This document shows, piece after piece, positions 17,715 through 26,449 of a stretch of DNA of 64,000 nucleotides (within the stretch, counting starts at the first letter, position 1; each line of letters begins with the position of its first letter). Source of the DNA: Sphingomonas ginsenosidivorax (GTDB taxonomy: Bacteria > Pseudomonadota > Alphaproteobacteria > Sphingomonadales > Sphingomonadaceae); contig NZ_VOQR01000001.1 in the NCBI RefSeq assembly GCF_007995065.1, positions 1,429,001-1,493,000 on the forward strand, read 5' to 3'. The translations under genes were made by a program, and so were the position numbers. Under the pieces are notes generated by a model, which worked only from the letters and a program-made list of their open reading frames with translations, had not been told where the DNA came from and did not search any database.

Positions 17715-19004
17715 TCACGAAAGGTGCGCGCGCAACGCCCGCAGGTCGATCCCCAGCCGCTTGACGCGGTAATAGAAGGTCTTGCGCGGGATCTGCAGCC
17801 GCTCGATCGCGCCGGCGATGCCCCCTTCGGACGCCGTGACCGCCTCGACGATCGCGGTGCGTTCGAAGGCATCCAGCCGCGCGGGCAGCGGATCCGGCGC
17901 GGTATCGACCGCCACGCCGCCCTCGTCTAGCCCCAGGCACAGTCGCTCCGCGGCCATCGCCAGTTCGAGCACGTTGCCGGGCCAGTTGCTCATCGCCAGG
18001 CGGTGGACGTGATCGGCGAGCGACGGCATCGCGATATCGTGCTGCCGCGCGGCGATCCCGATGAAATGTGCGAGCAAGGCGGGCACGTCGCCGGTCCGCT
18101 CGGCGAGCCGCGGCATCCGCAGTGGCACGCCGGCGAGGCGGTGGTAGAGCGCAGGCGACACCCGGTAGCGCTCGCCCTCGTCGATCGACGCGATGATCCG
18201 GATATCCACCGGGTCGGGATCGGCGCCCTCGAACGCCACGGTACGCGTCTCGGCGAGGCGGACCAGGTGATCCTGCAGCGTCGCGCCGGCGCGCGCGAGA
18301 TTGTGCAGGAACACGGTCCCGCGGTGCGCGCGCGCGATCACCCCGTTGCGCGCGAACAGTTCGCGTTCGAGCGTCGGCAGCGTAACGGTCGCACAGTCGA
18401 TCTTGAGGAACCGGTGGCGCGACCGGCGGCCCGCGCGGTGGACCAGCCGGGCGAAATGCTCGCGCCCGGTGCCGAACTGCCCCTCGATCACGAGGTCGAG
18501 CGCGGCGTCCGCGAGCATCGGGATCATCCCGCGCAGGCGGACGATCGCGGGCGTGGTCCCGATCAGCGCCGCGCCCGCCTCCGCATCCGCGGCCGCGCGT
18601 AGCTGGCGGTTCTCGAGCGTCAGCGTCCGCGCCTTCACCGCGCGCAGCGCAGCGGCGACCAGCGCGTCGGGGTCGAACGGCTTGGCGAGGAAATCCCACG
18701 CCCCCGCCTTGATCGCGGTCACCGCCATTGCGACGTCGCCGTGGCCCGTAATCAGGATGACCGCGAGATCGGGATCGCGCTCGTGCAGGATCTCGAACAG
18801 GTCGATGCCCGAGATCCCCGGCATGCGGACGTCGGTGATCACGACGCCGGGAAAATTGGCATCGATATGGCCGAGCGCGGTCGCCGCGTCGGCAAACGCG
18901 CGAACGTCGAACCCGCGCAGCGTCAGAAGCTGGGCGGTCGCGGTGCGCAAATCGTCGTCGTCGTCGATCAGCACCGCGGGCGGCCGGGGCGTCGGCGCCG
19001 TCAT
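17715..19004 (-). CDS. DctD-like response regulator with degenerate AAA+ domain
   Basis: Receiver, AAA+ and Fis-helix protein of 429 residues laid out like NtrC/DctD. The receiver is intact (D58 in ITDVRMPGISG; K108 in FLAKPFDPD). The central domain is aligned but broken. Walker A reads EGQFGTGREH (residues 174-183), with Arg in place of Lys. The loop that should hold GAFTGA is missing, ELFARNGVIARAHRGTVFL jumping straight to Walker B, and Walker B reads TVFLHNL instead of LFLDEI. So ATP hydrolysis and contact with sigma-54 look impossible. The C-terminal Fis-type helix-turn-helix is good (AIERLQIPRKTFYYRVKRLGID). It probably regulates sigma-70 promoters, as some alphaproteobacterial NtrC proteins do. 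Its start overlaps the sensor stop as ATGA (19001-19004). Confidence 0.9.
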   Translation of the reverse strand: MTAPTPRPPAVLIDDDDDLRTATAQLLTLRGFDVRAFADAATALGHIDANFPGVVITDVRMPGISGIDLFEILHERDPDLAVILITGHGDVAMAVTAIKAGAWDFLAKPFDPDALVAAALRAVKARTLTLENRQLRAAADAEAGAALIGTTPAIVRLRGMIPMLADAALDLVIEGQFGTGREHFARLVHRAGRRSRHRFLKIDCATVTLPTLERELFARNGVIARAHRGTVFLHNLARAGATLQDHLVRLAETRTVAFEGADPDPVDIRIIASIDEGERYRVSPALYHRLAGVPLRMPRLAERTGDVPALLAHFIGIAARQHDIAMPSLADHVHRLAMSNWPGNVLELAMAAERLCLGLDEGGVAVDTAPDPLPARLDAFERTAIVEAVTASEGGIAGAIERLQIPRKTFYYRVKRLGIDLRALRAHLS

Positions 19005-20716
19005 GCCCGACGCATCCCGATCTCGAACGTCGCGCCGCCGTCCGACGGCATCAGCCGCAGCCATCCGCCGAGCTCGGCCATGATGTCCTGCGCGATGACC
19101 AGCCCCAGTCCCAGGCCCTGCGGCCTGCTGGTGACGAACGGGGTGAACAGTTTCGGCGCCAGGTCCGGCGCGACCCCGGCACCGGAATCGGTGATCGATA
19201 GCCGCACGATCGCCGCGTCGAGCGCGAGGCCGATCGCGATCCGCCGCGACGCGCCGTCGGCGATCGCCTCGACGGCATTCTGCACCACGATGACCAGCAC
19301 CTGTTCCAGCCGCACCTTGCCGCCGATCACCGCCAGCCCGGGATCGACCTCGGGCAGCGCGAGCGTCACGTCGCGAAGCTGGTCCTTCATGATCAGCAGC
19401 GCACCGTCGAGGACGTCGACGATGCGGATCGGCCGCAACGGCCCGGGCTGGCGGCGCGAGAATCCGCGCAACTGCGCCGTGATCGCCCCGATGCGGTCGG
19501 CGAGCCGGCCGATCGCGCCCAGATTGCCGCGCACGTCGTCGAGTGCACCGGCGTCGAGCAGTGCCTCGCTCGACAGGGCATAGGTACGGATCGCGGTGAC
19601 GGGTTGCGCGGTCTCGTGCGCCACGCTCGCGGTGATCTGGCCGAGCGCGGCGAGCCGGTTCGCTTGGCGTAGCCCTTCGCGAAGATCGGCGGCGCGCGCC
19701 TCGCTGCTGGCGCGCTCGTCCATCTCGCGGCGCAGGTCCGCGGTGCGGTCGGCGACGGCGGCTTCCAGCTCCGCCGTCCGCCGCGCAGCCAGCGTCACGC
19801 GTTGCCGCACCGACCAGGCGATGCCCGCGAGCGCGATCGTCATCAGCGCGGCGAGCGCACCGGCACGCCAGACGGCGCCCCCGGCCTCGACCGGTTCGAA
19901 TACCGTAAGCCGCCATCCCGGCTGCGTGGTCGCCGCCGATTGCGCGACCAGCGTCGTGCCCCTGCCGACGAACAGGTCGGGCGTGGAGGACGGCGCGACG
20001 GGAAGCGCGGACAGGGCAGTCGCCGGCACCCGCGTCTCGCGGCGAAACCGCCCGGCATCCGCCGCCGACAGCGGGCGGGTGCCGGCGAACCGCCAGTCCG
20101 GCCGGCTCGTCACGAGCACGATGCCGAGCGGACTGCGGACGATGGTGATCCCGCCCGCGCGCGCCCATTCCCGCTCTACGGATTCGAACTCCAGCTTGAC
20201 CACGATCGCGCCGCGATTGGCCGTCCCGTGCGCGAGATAGAGGCCGGGCCGACCGCTTGCGGTACCCAAGGCGTATTGGCTCCCCTCGCCACTGGTGCGC
20301 GCGTCGCGGAAATAGGGCCGGAACGTGTAGTCGTTGCGGACGAAGCTCTGCGGCGAACGCCAGTTGCTCGTGGCGACGGCAATGCCGTCCGCGCCGATGA
20401 CGTAGATCGCGGCGGCCCGGGTCACGCGCGCCAGCGTTTCCAGCTTGCGGTCGAGCGCGGCCTGCGCCGCCGCCTGCCCGTCGATCGCCGCGATGACGTC
20501 GCGGTCGTCGGCCAGCGCCAGAGGGAGCAACCGGAACCGCGCGAGTTCGCTGTCGATCAACGCGGCGCGGAACCGCGCGTCGATCGAGGCCTGAGCACGC
20601 CGCGCGTCGATCGCAGCGTGGCGGGCCAGCTGTCCGACGATCAGGAACGCCGCGACCGCGACGACCAGCGTTCCCACCAGCCAGCGCCAGTCCCGATCGG
20701 TCCATCCCACTCGCAT
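19001..20716 (-). CDS. C4-dicarboxylate-type sensor histidine kinase, DctB-like
   Basis: Membrane histidine kinase of 571 residues. TM1 near residues 10-32 (WLVGTLVVAVAAFLIVG) and TM2 near 270-295 bracket a periplasmic double-PAS/Cache sensor of about 240 residues (AAIYVIGADGIAVATSNW, NDYTFRPYFRDA, GLYLAHGTANRGAIVVKLEF), the DctB architecture. A coiled coil leads to HisKA with phospho-His H367 in SVAHETAQPVTAIRTYA. The ATPase domain has LEQVLVIVVQNAVEAI, ITDSGAGV and GLGLGLVIAQDI. The start at 20716 gives a proper N-terminal membrane helix; longer readings add a non-membrane tail. It diverges from the malate:quinone oxidoreductase gene (282 bases between starts), which fits sensing of malate or another C4 acid. 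Confidence 0.92.
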   Translation of the reverse strand: MRVGWTDRDWRWLVGTLVVAVAAFLIVGQLARHAAIDARRAQASIDARFRAALIDSELARFRLLPLALADDRDVIAAIDGQAAAQAALDRKLETLARVTRAAAIYVIGADGIAVATSNWRSPQSFVRNDYTFRPYFRDARTSGEGSQYALGTASGRPGLYLAHGTANRGAIVVKLEFESVEREWARAGGITIVRSPLGIVLVTSRPDWRFAGTRPLSAADAGRFRRETRVPATALSALPVAPSSTPDLFVGRGTTLVAQSAATTQPGWRLTVFEPVEAGGAVWRAGALAALMTIALAGIAWSVRQRVTLAARRTAELEAAVADRTADLRREMDERASSEARAADLREGLRQANRLAALGQITASVAHETAQPVTAIRTYALSSEALLDAGALDDVRGNLGAIGRLADRIGAITAQLRGFSRRQPGPLRPIRIVDVLDGALLIMKDQLRDVTLALPEVDPGLAVIGGKVRLEQVLVIVVQNAVEAIADGASRRIAIGLALDAAIVRLSITDSGAGVAPDLAPKLFTPFVTSRPQGLGLGLVIAQDIMAELGGWLRLMPSDGGATFEIGMRRA

Positions 20717-20984
20717 GACGGGTGAATAGCATGCACCACCCGGTATGCAACTTTCGGCACATTGGGCGCCGACGATGTCCCGGAACTTGCCCTCGAACGC
20801 GCCTTCTCCGCGCGCTGCTTCAGTGATTGCCACCTTTTTACAGTGCCTTAGTACCTGCCGACATTTTTTCGCGGTCCGCATCGTGACCCCGGCCATATCG
20901 TATCCGGCTCAACCGTCGCCCCCCACGTGTCGGTGCCGTCACCGCGTCGCACGCTCGATGAGCAGCCGGCGCGCTCACCGAACC

Positions 20985-20991
20985 GGAAGGA
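20985..20991 (+). promoter_or_regulatory. Ribosome-binding site that fixes the mqo GTG start
   Basis: GGAAGGA seven bases before the GTG at 20999. It is the reason for choosing that codon over an in-frame GTG at 20927, which has no such box. Confidence 0.7.
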
Positions 20992-20998
20992 CGAACCA

Positions 20999-22732
20999 GT
21001 GGTTGGATCAACGAACGAGACGCGCGGCGCAGACTGGAACGAAGGCGGCAGCAACGAAGGCGGCACGACCGGGCGCGGCGTGACTCGGCGCGGGTTGCTC
21101 GGATCGGCCCTGATCGGCGGCTCGGCTGCCATCCTGCCGGTCGCGGCTGCCCACGGCGCGACGCCCGACCGCAAGGTCGACGTCCTCGTGATCGGCGGCG
21201 GCATCATGAGCGCGACGCTCGCGCTGTTGCTGCGCCAGCTCGAACCCGGCTGGACGATCGAGATGGTCGAACGGCTCGACAAGGTGGCCGAGGAGAGCTC
21301 GAACGGGTGGAACAACGCAGGGACGGGGCACTCGGCGTTGTGCGAACTCAACTATACGCCGGTGAACAAGGCCGACGGCCTGGTCGAGATCAAGAAGGCG
21401 ATCGAGATCAACGAACAGTTCCAGGTCACCCGGCAGTTCATGAGCCACCAGGTCAAGGCCGGGATGCTGCACGACCCGCGGTCGTTCATCAATTCGACGC
21501 CGCACATGAACCTGGTCTGGGGCGACGCCAACGTCGCTTTCCTGTACAAGCGCTGGAAGGCGCTGGCCGCGAGCCCGTTGTTCTCGGGCATGGAATTCTC
21601 GAACGACCCCGCGCAGATCACGCAGTGGGTTCCGCTGATGATGCAGAATCGCGATCCCGCCACCAAGCTTGCGGCGACGCGCTCGCCGCTCGGCACCGAC
21701 TGCAACTGGGGCGAGGTCACCCGCCAATACATCGCGTCGCTGCAGAAGCAGCCCGGCTTTGCGCTCAGCACTGGCCAGGAAGTCCGCGAGCTGGAGCGCA
21801 ATCCCGACGGCACGTGGCGCGTGACGTACCGCGACATGAAGACCGGCGACAAGCAGATCGTGACCGCGAAGTTCGTGTTCGCTGGCGCCGGCGGCGGCGC
21901 GCTGCCGATCCTGCAGAAATCTGGCATTCCCGAAGCGGACGATTATGCCGGCTTCCCGGTCGGCGGATCGTTCCTGGTCAGCGAGACCCCGGCAGTCGCC
22001 GAGCGTCATCTGGCCAAGGTCTATGGCAAGGCCGCGGTCGGCTCGCCACCGATGTCGGTCCCCCATCTCGACACGCGCTATCTGGACGGCAAGCAGGCGC
22101 TGCTGTTCGGACCGTTCGCGACCTTCTCGACCAAGTTCCTGAAGCAGGGCTCGTATTTCGACCTGCCGGCGTCGGTGACGATCGACAATTTCCGCCCGAT
22201 GGTGGCGGTCGGCTGGGATGATTTCGAGCTCGTCGAATATCTCGCCGGCCAGCTGATCATGTCCGATGCCGACCGGATGGCGGCGCTGCGCGAATACTTC
22301 CCCCAGGCGCGCGACGCCGACTGGCGGCTGTGGCAGGCGGGCCAGCGCGTCCAGATCATCAAGCGCGACCCGGAAAAGGGTGGCGTGCTCAAACTCGGCA
22401 CCGAGATCGTCGCGTCGAAGGACGGATCGATCGCGGCCCTGCTCGGCGCGTCGCCCGGCGCCTCTACCGCGCCGTCGATCATGCTCGACCTGCTGAAGAC
22501 GGTGTTCGGCACCCGGCTCGCGACGCCCGCCTGGCAGGCCAAGATCCGCGAGATCGTGCCGAGCTACGGCATCGCGCTCAACGACCATCCAGAGATGCTG
22601 GCCGCGCATTGGGCCAGCACCGCGCAGACGCTGCAACTGAGCGTTCCCTCGCCCGCGGTCCATGTCGCCAAGAATCCCCTGCCCGCCGCCACGCGCGTCA
22701 AGGTCGATCGCAGCCCGGACCTTGCGCTCTAA
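20999..22732 (+). CDS. mqo: Malate:quinone oxidoreductase with a twin-arginine signal
   Basis: FAD enzyme that oxidises malate to oxaloacetate and passes electrons to quinone, 577 residues. The FAD motif is [19 protein letters not shown] at about residue 62. Family segments are [72 protein letters not shown] and [25 protein letters not shown] (key parts given). Unusually, a 30-residue polar leader is followed by [18 protein letters not shown] and AHGA, a plausible Tat signal. The usual enzyme sits on the cytoplasmic face, so this copy may be periplasmic. It begins with GTG under a strong ribosome-binding site. It diverges from dctB/dctD-like regulators, its probable control. A hairpin (22749-22768) follows. 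Confidence 0.94.
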   Translation: MVGSTNETRGADWNEGGSNEGGTTGRGVTRRGLLGSALIGGSAAILPVAAAHGATPDRKVDVLVIGGGIMSATLALLLRQLEPGWTIEMVERLDKVAEESSNGWNNAGTGHSALCELNYTPVNKADGLVEIKKAIEINEQFQVTRQFMSHQVKAGMLHDPRSFINSTPHMNLVWGDANVAFLYKRWKALAASPLFSGMEFSNDPAQITQWVPLMMQNRDPATKLAATRSPLGTDCNWGEVTRQYIASLQKQPGFALSTGQEVRELERNPDGTWRVTYRDMKTGDKQIVTAKFVFAGAGGGALPILQKSGIPEADDYAGFPVGGSFLVSETPAVAERHLAKVYGKAAVGSPPMSVPHLDTRYLDGKQALLFGPFATFSTKFLKQGSYFDLPASVTIDNFRPMVAVGWDDFELVEYLAGQLIMSDADRMAALREYFPQARDADWRLWQAGQRVQIIKRDPEKGGVLKLGTEIVASKDGSIAALLGASPGASTAPSIMLDLLKTVFGTRLATPAWQAKIREIVPSYGIALNDHPEMLAAHWASTAQTLQLSVPSPAVHVAKNPLPAATRVKVDRSPDLAL

Positions 22733-22748
22733 CGCCACGGCGAAGCTC

Positions 22749-22768
22749 GGCCGGCGTATCTGCCGGCC
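22749..22768. terminator. Hairpin between convergent mqo and SirB1-like genes
   Basis: GGCCGGC, a six-base loop and GCCGGCC, in the 45-base gap between two convergent stops. Pyrimidine-rich on the 3' side (CCTTCCCC) but no T-run, so termination may be weak or need Rho. Confidence 0.45.
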
Positions 22769-22777
22769 CCTTCCCCA

Positions 22778-23578
22778 TCAGGGCGACGGCAACGCGGCGA
22801 GCGTCTCCGTCACGCGACGACGCAATTCGGGCTCGCGCGTGATCTCCAGCATCGCGCTCAGGCTGCCCCGCGCCGCCGCGACCTCGTGGTCGACGAGTTC
22901 GAGCCGGGCGCGCTCCCACCACGCATAGGGGTAGCCGGGCGCCATCGTCGTCATCCGGACATAGAGGTCGAGCGCACGGCGTCCCTTGCCGGCCTGTTCG
23001 GCCCGCGACGCCTGGTTCTGCAGAAGGCGGACGAGCACCGCGCGGTTCGGCATCGCCGCGACGTGCGTCGCCGCCCGGCCCTCGCCCTTGGCCATCCCGA
23101 CCAGCGCGGCGAGCCGTTCGACGCCGACACTCGCGCCGCCCGCGAACGGGTCGACGATGACCGGCTTGGCGTCGGCGCCGATCATCACCAGGACGTGGCC
23201 GGGGACGTCGAGCACGTCGGCGCTCCAGCCGAGCCGCCGCGCCATCGCGACCCAGAGGATGGACAGGCTGACCGGCAGGCCCCGACGACGGTCGAGGACT
23301 CGGATCATGTCCGCGTTGGCGGGATCGTCGTACGTCTCTGCGTCTCCCGCGAAACCGAACTCTCCGGCGAGCACGGCCGCCAGCGCCTCGGCACGATCGG
23401 TCGACGTCTCGACGCCCTGTCCGACCTGCGCCAGACGCGTCTCGATCGTACCCAGAAGATGCCGATAGGGCTCGAGATCGACGTCGGGGTGGTCGAGATG
23501 CGCCAGAGACAGTGCCGCGTCATCGAGCGCGATCTCGTCTTCGTCGATGAGGCCCAGGTGGGTGAGTTGATCGTCCAT
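22778..23578 (-). CDS. SirB1-family transglutaminase-like/TPR protein
   Basis: Cytoplasmic protein of 266 residues. The transglutaminase-like SirB1 N-domain covers about 35-190, with the family segments FGFAGDAETYDDPANADM, RRRGLPVSLSILW and VPGHVLVMIG (catalytic Cys absent, as usual in this family). It is followed by TPR-like helices (QASRAEQAGKGRRALDLYVRM, PYAWWERARLELVDHE). The molecular role is unknown; the name comes from an enteric sirB locus. Convergent with mqo. Nothing unusual in length. Confidence 0.88.
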   Translation of the reverse strand: MDDQLTHLGLIDEDEIALDDAALSLAHLDHPDVDLEPYRHLLGTIETRLAQVGQGVETSTDRAEALAAVLAGEFGFAGDAETYDDPANADMIRVLDRRRGLPVSLSILWVAMARRLGWSADVLDVPGHVLVMIGADAKPVIVDPFAGGASVGVERLAALVGMAKGEGRAATHVAAMPNRAVLVRLLQNQASRAEQAGKGRRALDLYVRMTTMAPGYPYAWWERARLELVDHEVAAARGSLSAMLEITREPELRRRVTETLAALPSP

Positions 23579-23788
23579 GCTGCACCAGATGGGGGGTGAA
23601 GGCGATCAAGGGAACAGGTCCGCCGTCAACGGGGCGCCGGACCGGACGAACGACGCATTGATCTGCCGACAACTCGGGCACCGGCGGGACTGCAAGCGCC
23701 ACCCAATTCCGACCATTCGGTCGCGCCGTGGAGCCTAGGCTTCGGGCGTCCGGCGGGGTAGTCGACGTCCGTCATCTGGAGTCGGACC

Positions 23789-24880
23789 ATGCCCGTCGCG
23801 CTGCTCGCCTTGCTAAGCCTCCCTGTTCCTCCGCCACCGTCCGAGGGGCAGCGGACGGACGTGGTGGCGTTCAAGGCCACCGACGTGTCGTGCGCCGACG
23901 GCCCGGTCGCGGCCGGTGCAATCCTCACGCCCTTTTCCGCGATCTCGACACGCTATGCGGCGGCGGGCGGGATGACCGCGCCGACCCACCGCCTGACGTT
24001 CGTGATCGACGCGCAGGGGCACGCGCGCACGATCCGCCGCGAACCCGCCCCGTCCGCGGGCTGGTTCGTCGATACCAGCGATCTGGCTCCCGCCCTCGCC
24101 GCCTCGCAGTTCCCCGTCGGCGCGCCGCGCACCGGCTGCTCGGTTCGCTTCACCGTTTCGACCGAGCCGCTCGAAGCCGCCGCGATGCCCGTCCTGTACG
24201 AACTCGCGAGCCGGCCCGAGACGATCGGCTATCCGGCCGCACTGTTCGAGCGGGTTCGTCCGATGGGGTCGAACTGTCCGCGCCAGCCCGGCCAGTATCG
24301 GCGCCTGAACATGCCGCCGTTCGAAACCCTGCCGCGGTCGCCCGGCGGCCCTGCCTGGGTCTTCCTGGCGTTCGACGTGGACACGGCCGGCAAGCCCGGG
24401 AACGTCCGGGTTCTCGGCACCTCCGGCAACGCCGCGCTGGACCGCGCGGGACGCGAGGCGCTTCTCGCCAACCGCTACGCCCCGGGGGGCGGCTATCGGG
24501 GTTGTACCTATCATTTCTTCCTGAACGGCGGCGCGGACCATCCGGCGCCGGACCTCGGCCCGGACTCGCCGGCCGATACCGGCGACCAACCGGGCTGCGT
24601 GATCGATCCCAGGTCGATCCGGAGCCTGCTCGACGGCAGCGCCTATCCGCGACCGGCCTGGCGACGCCGTATCGAGGGCGTCGCGGTGATCGCCTACGAC
24701 ACCGCGCCATGGGGTGCGGTCGGCAATCCCAAGATACTCACGTCCGAACCCGACGACTCCTTCGGCAACACCGCACGCAACATCCTCTCCAACGCCCAAA
24801 CCACCCCCTCCGACACCGGCCGCCGCGGCTGCGTGCAACGCGTGCGGTTCAAGCTTCCGGCGGACGGCGTAGTGCGGTGA
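23789..24880 (+). CDS. Secreted protein with three TonB-C-like domains
   Basis: Protein of 363 residues with a short N-terminal hydrophobic segment (MPVALLALLSLPVP), best read as a signal peptide. Three consecutive regions look like the C-terminal TonB/energy-transducer fold. About 60-135 has RLTFVIDAQGHARTI and LAASQFPVGAP..C. About 190-255 has WVFLAFDVDTAGKPGNVRVLGTSG, ALLANRYAPGGGYRGC. About 290-355 has AVIAYDTAPWGAVGNPKIL, ILSNAQTT and RRGC. Each ends with a Cys a few residues before a final strand (CSVRFTV, CTYHFFL, CVQRVRF). A classical TonB has one such domain and a long Pro-rich membrane-anchored arm; here both are absent. So it is not an ordinary TonB; it may bind TonB boxes or peptidoglycan in the periplasm. 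Function unknown. No partner gene next to it. Confidence 0.75.
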   Translation: MPVALLALLSLPVPPPPSEGQRTDVVAFKATDVSCADGPVAAGAILTPFSAISTRYAAAGGMTAPTHRLTFVIDAQGHARTIRREPAPSAGWFVDTSDLAPALAASQFPVGAPRTGCSVRFTVSTEPLEAAAMPVLYELASRPETIGYPAALFERVRPMGSNCPRQPGQYRRLNMPPFETLPRSPGGPAWVFLAFDVDTAGKPGNVRVLGTSGNAALDRAGREALLANRYAPGGGYRGCTYHFFLNGGADHPAPDLGPDSPADTGDQPGCVIDPRSIRSLLDGSAYPRPAWRRRIEGVAVIAYDTAPWGAVGNPKILTSEPDDSFGNTARNILSNAQTTPSDTGRRGCVQRVRFKLPADGVVR

Positions 24881-24980
24881 TCGGGCGGCCTCGGTAGTCG
24901 TAGCGGCGAAGGCATTGATCTTCCGCGCGGCTTGTTTCATGAGACCGCGAACCGCAAACGTCCGCGGTGACCAAGGTCAG

Positions 24981-25056
24981 GCCGGCTTAGCTCAGTTGGT
25001 AGAGCGCCAGTTTTGTAAACTGGATGTCGCGGGTTCGATTCCTGCAGCCGGCACCA
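24981..25056 (+). tRNA. tRNA-Thr (anticodon TGT)
   Basis: 76-base cloverleaf with encoded CCA. Acceptor GCCGGCT pairs with AGCCGGC. The anticodon stem CCAGT/ACTGG holds loop TTTGTAA, giving anticodon TGT, which reads ACA (Thr). D-arm GCTC..GAGC and T-arm GCGGG-TTCGATT-CCTGC are intact. Confidence 0.97.
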
Positions 25057-25143
25057 TAGTCGCGATCGGGCGCGCTGCACCCGTAATCTTACAAAGACTT
25101 TGCGTTTGGCCTCCGGGCCGTCCGCCGGCGGTGCGCCCTTCGA

Positions 25144-25320
25144 TCAGTCGATCGGATCTTCGTCCGGGTCGGAATGTGCCATTGACATTTCGATCTCGCC
25201 GACCAGCAAGATGCCATCGGACACCGTGAAGCCACTATCGGCATCGATGGTATCGCCGCCCGGGAACCGCCCGAGAAAGGTCTGGAACCGTTCGAGCGCA
25301 GCTCTCACGTCTTCGGGCAT
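25144..25320 (-). CDS. Small acidic hypothetical protein (58 aa)
   Basis: Reads MPEDVRAALERFQTFLG at the N-terminus and ends in SMAHSDPDEDPID. An excellent ribosome-binding site (GGAG, six bases before ATG 25320) supports it. No membrane segment and no recognised domain; a helix followed by short strands and an acidic tail. It stands alone between the tRNA and the methyltransferase gene, on the opposite strand to both. Function unknown. Confidence 0.5.
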   Translation of the reverse strand: MPEDVRAALERFQTFLGRFPGGDTIDADSGFTVSDGILLVGEIEMSMAHSDPDEDPID

Positions 25321-25633
25321 CGTCGTCTCCAGTCATTCGCGACGTTCCGTCCGGACGCCTGGTCGCGATCATAGTTCACCGTCGCGCGCATCACAATTCG
25401 ACGTGCGTGACATCCTCGGCGGTGGGTTGCCGGATCTAACGCCCAGGCTTGCTCGTCTTGCGGTCGATCGAAGGCGCCATCGCCGGGACAGCGTGCGCCG
25501 CCGCCAGCATATCGGTCCGTCCTCGATCGCGTTCCCATGCGCATCCCGCTTGCGGGCAGGGCGGCGGGCGGGCATGTCCCGCACGATGAACAGCCCCCTC
25601 CCCGGTGCCGCCCGTGAACGGGCGGGACGCTAG
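25321..25633. other. 313-base gap with no convincing gene
   Basis: Open frames exist on both strands but have arginine-rich, shadow-like composition and no ribosome-binding site. It must hold the promoters for the small protein at 25144-25320 (minus) and for the methyltransferase (plus). I see no clear hairpin or repeat. Confidence 0.5.
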
Positions 25634-26434
25634 ATGCCCCGCGAGATCACCGCCTTTTCGAACCCGCTGATCAAATATGTCCGCGACCTGCGCGACAAGC
25701 GGCATCGGCGTGCCGCCGGCCAGTTTCTCGCCGAGGGCCTGCGCATCCTGACCGAGGCGCGCGAGACCGGGCGGCTGCCGCGGACGCTCTTCTATGCGGC
25801 GGCGAGTGCGGACCATCCGCTGGTCCACGCGCTGTCGATGGACGTCGAGGAGGCCGGCGGCGAGTCGATCCAGACGACGCCGGACATCCTGTCGAAGCTG
25901 TCGGGGAAGGACAATCCGCAGGCGGTAGTCGGCGTGTTCGACGAGTTCGCGGTGACGCTGGCCGATTTCGACCGCAGCACGTCGGGAATCTGGCTGGTCG
26001 CCGAACGGCTCCGTGATCCGGGCAATCTGGGGACGATCCTGCGCACCGGCGACGCGGTCGGCGCAGGCGGGCTGATCCTGATCGGGGAGAGCGTCGATCC
26101 CTTCTCGGTCGAGGCGGTGCGTGCGAGCATGGGTGCGCTGTTCACGATCCCGGTGGTGAAGAGCGAGTGGACGCCGTTCCTCGACTGGCTTCGCAGCGGC
26201 CCTGGGCAGTTGGTCGGCCTCAGCCTGGACACCGACACCGACTATCGTGCGGCGCGCTACGGCGCGCCGACCTTTCTCTTGACGGGCAACGAGGCGCAGG
26301 GGATGCTGCCCGAGATGGCCGAGGCGTGCGACACGCTGGTCAAGATCCCGATGCTGGGCAAGGCCGACAGCCTCAACGCCGCGGTCGCGACCGCGGTGAT
26401 GGCGTATGAGGTGCTGGCGCAGCAACGCGGCTAG
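25634..26434 (+). CDS. TrmH/SpoU-family RNA 2'-O-methyltransferase
   Basis: SPOUT-class methyltransferase of 266 residues using S-adenosylmethionine on rRNA or tRNA ribose. An N-terminal substrate-binding domain (NPLIKYVRDLRDKRHRRAAGQFLAEG) is followed by the knotted domain. Motif 1 is ERLRDPGNLGTILRTGDAVG, with the catalytic Arg and Asn; motif 2 is LLTGNEAQGM and motif 3 IPMLGKADSLNAAVATAVM. The order and length fit the RNA methyltransferase group near RlmB/TsnR; the target nucleotide cannot be told. Convergent with rmuC (15 bases between stops). Confidence 0.94.
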   Translation: MPREITAFSNPLIKYVRDLRDKRHRRAAGQFLAEGLRILTEARETGRLPRTLFYAAASADHPLVHALSMDVEEAGGESIQTTPDILSKLSGKDNPQAVVGVFDEFAVTLADFDRSTSGIWLVAERLRDPGNLGTILRTGDAVGAGGLILIGESVDPFSVEAVRASMGALFTIPVVKSEWTPFLDWLRSGPGQLVGLSLDTDTDYRAARYGAPTFLLTGNEAQGMLPEMAEACDTLVKIPMLGKADSLNAAVATAVMAYEVLAQQRG

Positions 26435-26449
26435 TCCGTCGCCCATCCA

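Noticed and set aside
17715..20762. One continuous minus-strand frame of about 1015 codons across both the sensor and regulator genes
   Set aside because: Only the last 429 codons are protein-like (DctD). The first part lies in another frame of the DctB gene and has arginine-rich shadow composition.
20927..20998. Upstream GTG start for mqo
   Set aside because: No ribosome-binding site, and it would add 24 residues before an already long leader. GTG 20999 has GGAAGGA at ideal spacing.
25436..26446. Minus-strand frame of 336 codons antisense to the methyltransferase
   Set aside because: Charge-rich shadow composition; the plus frame has all three SpoU motifs.
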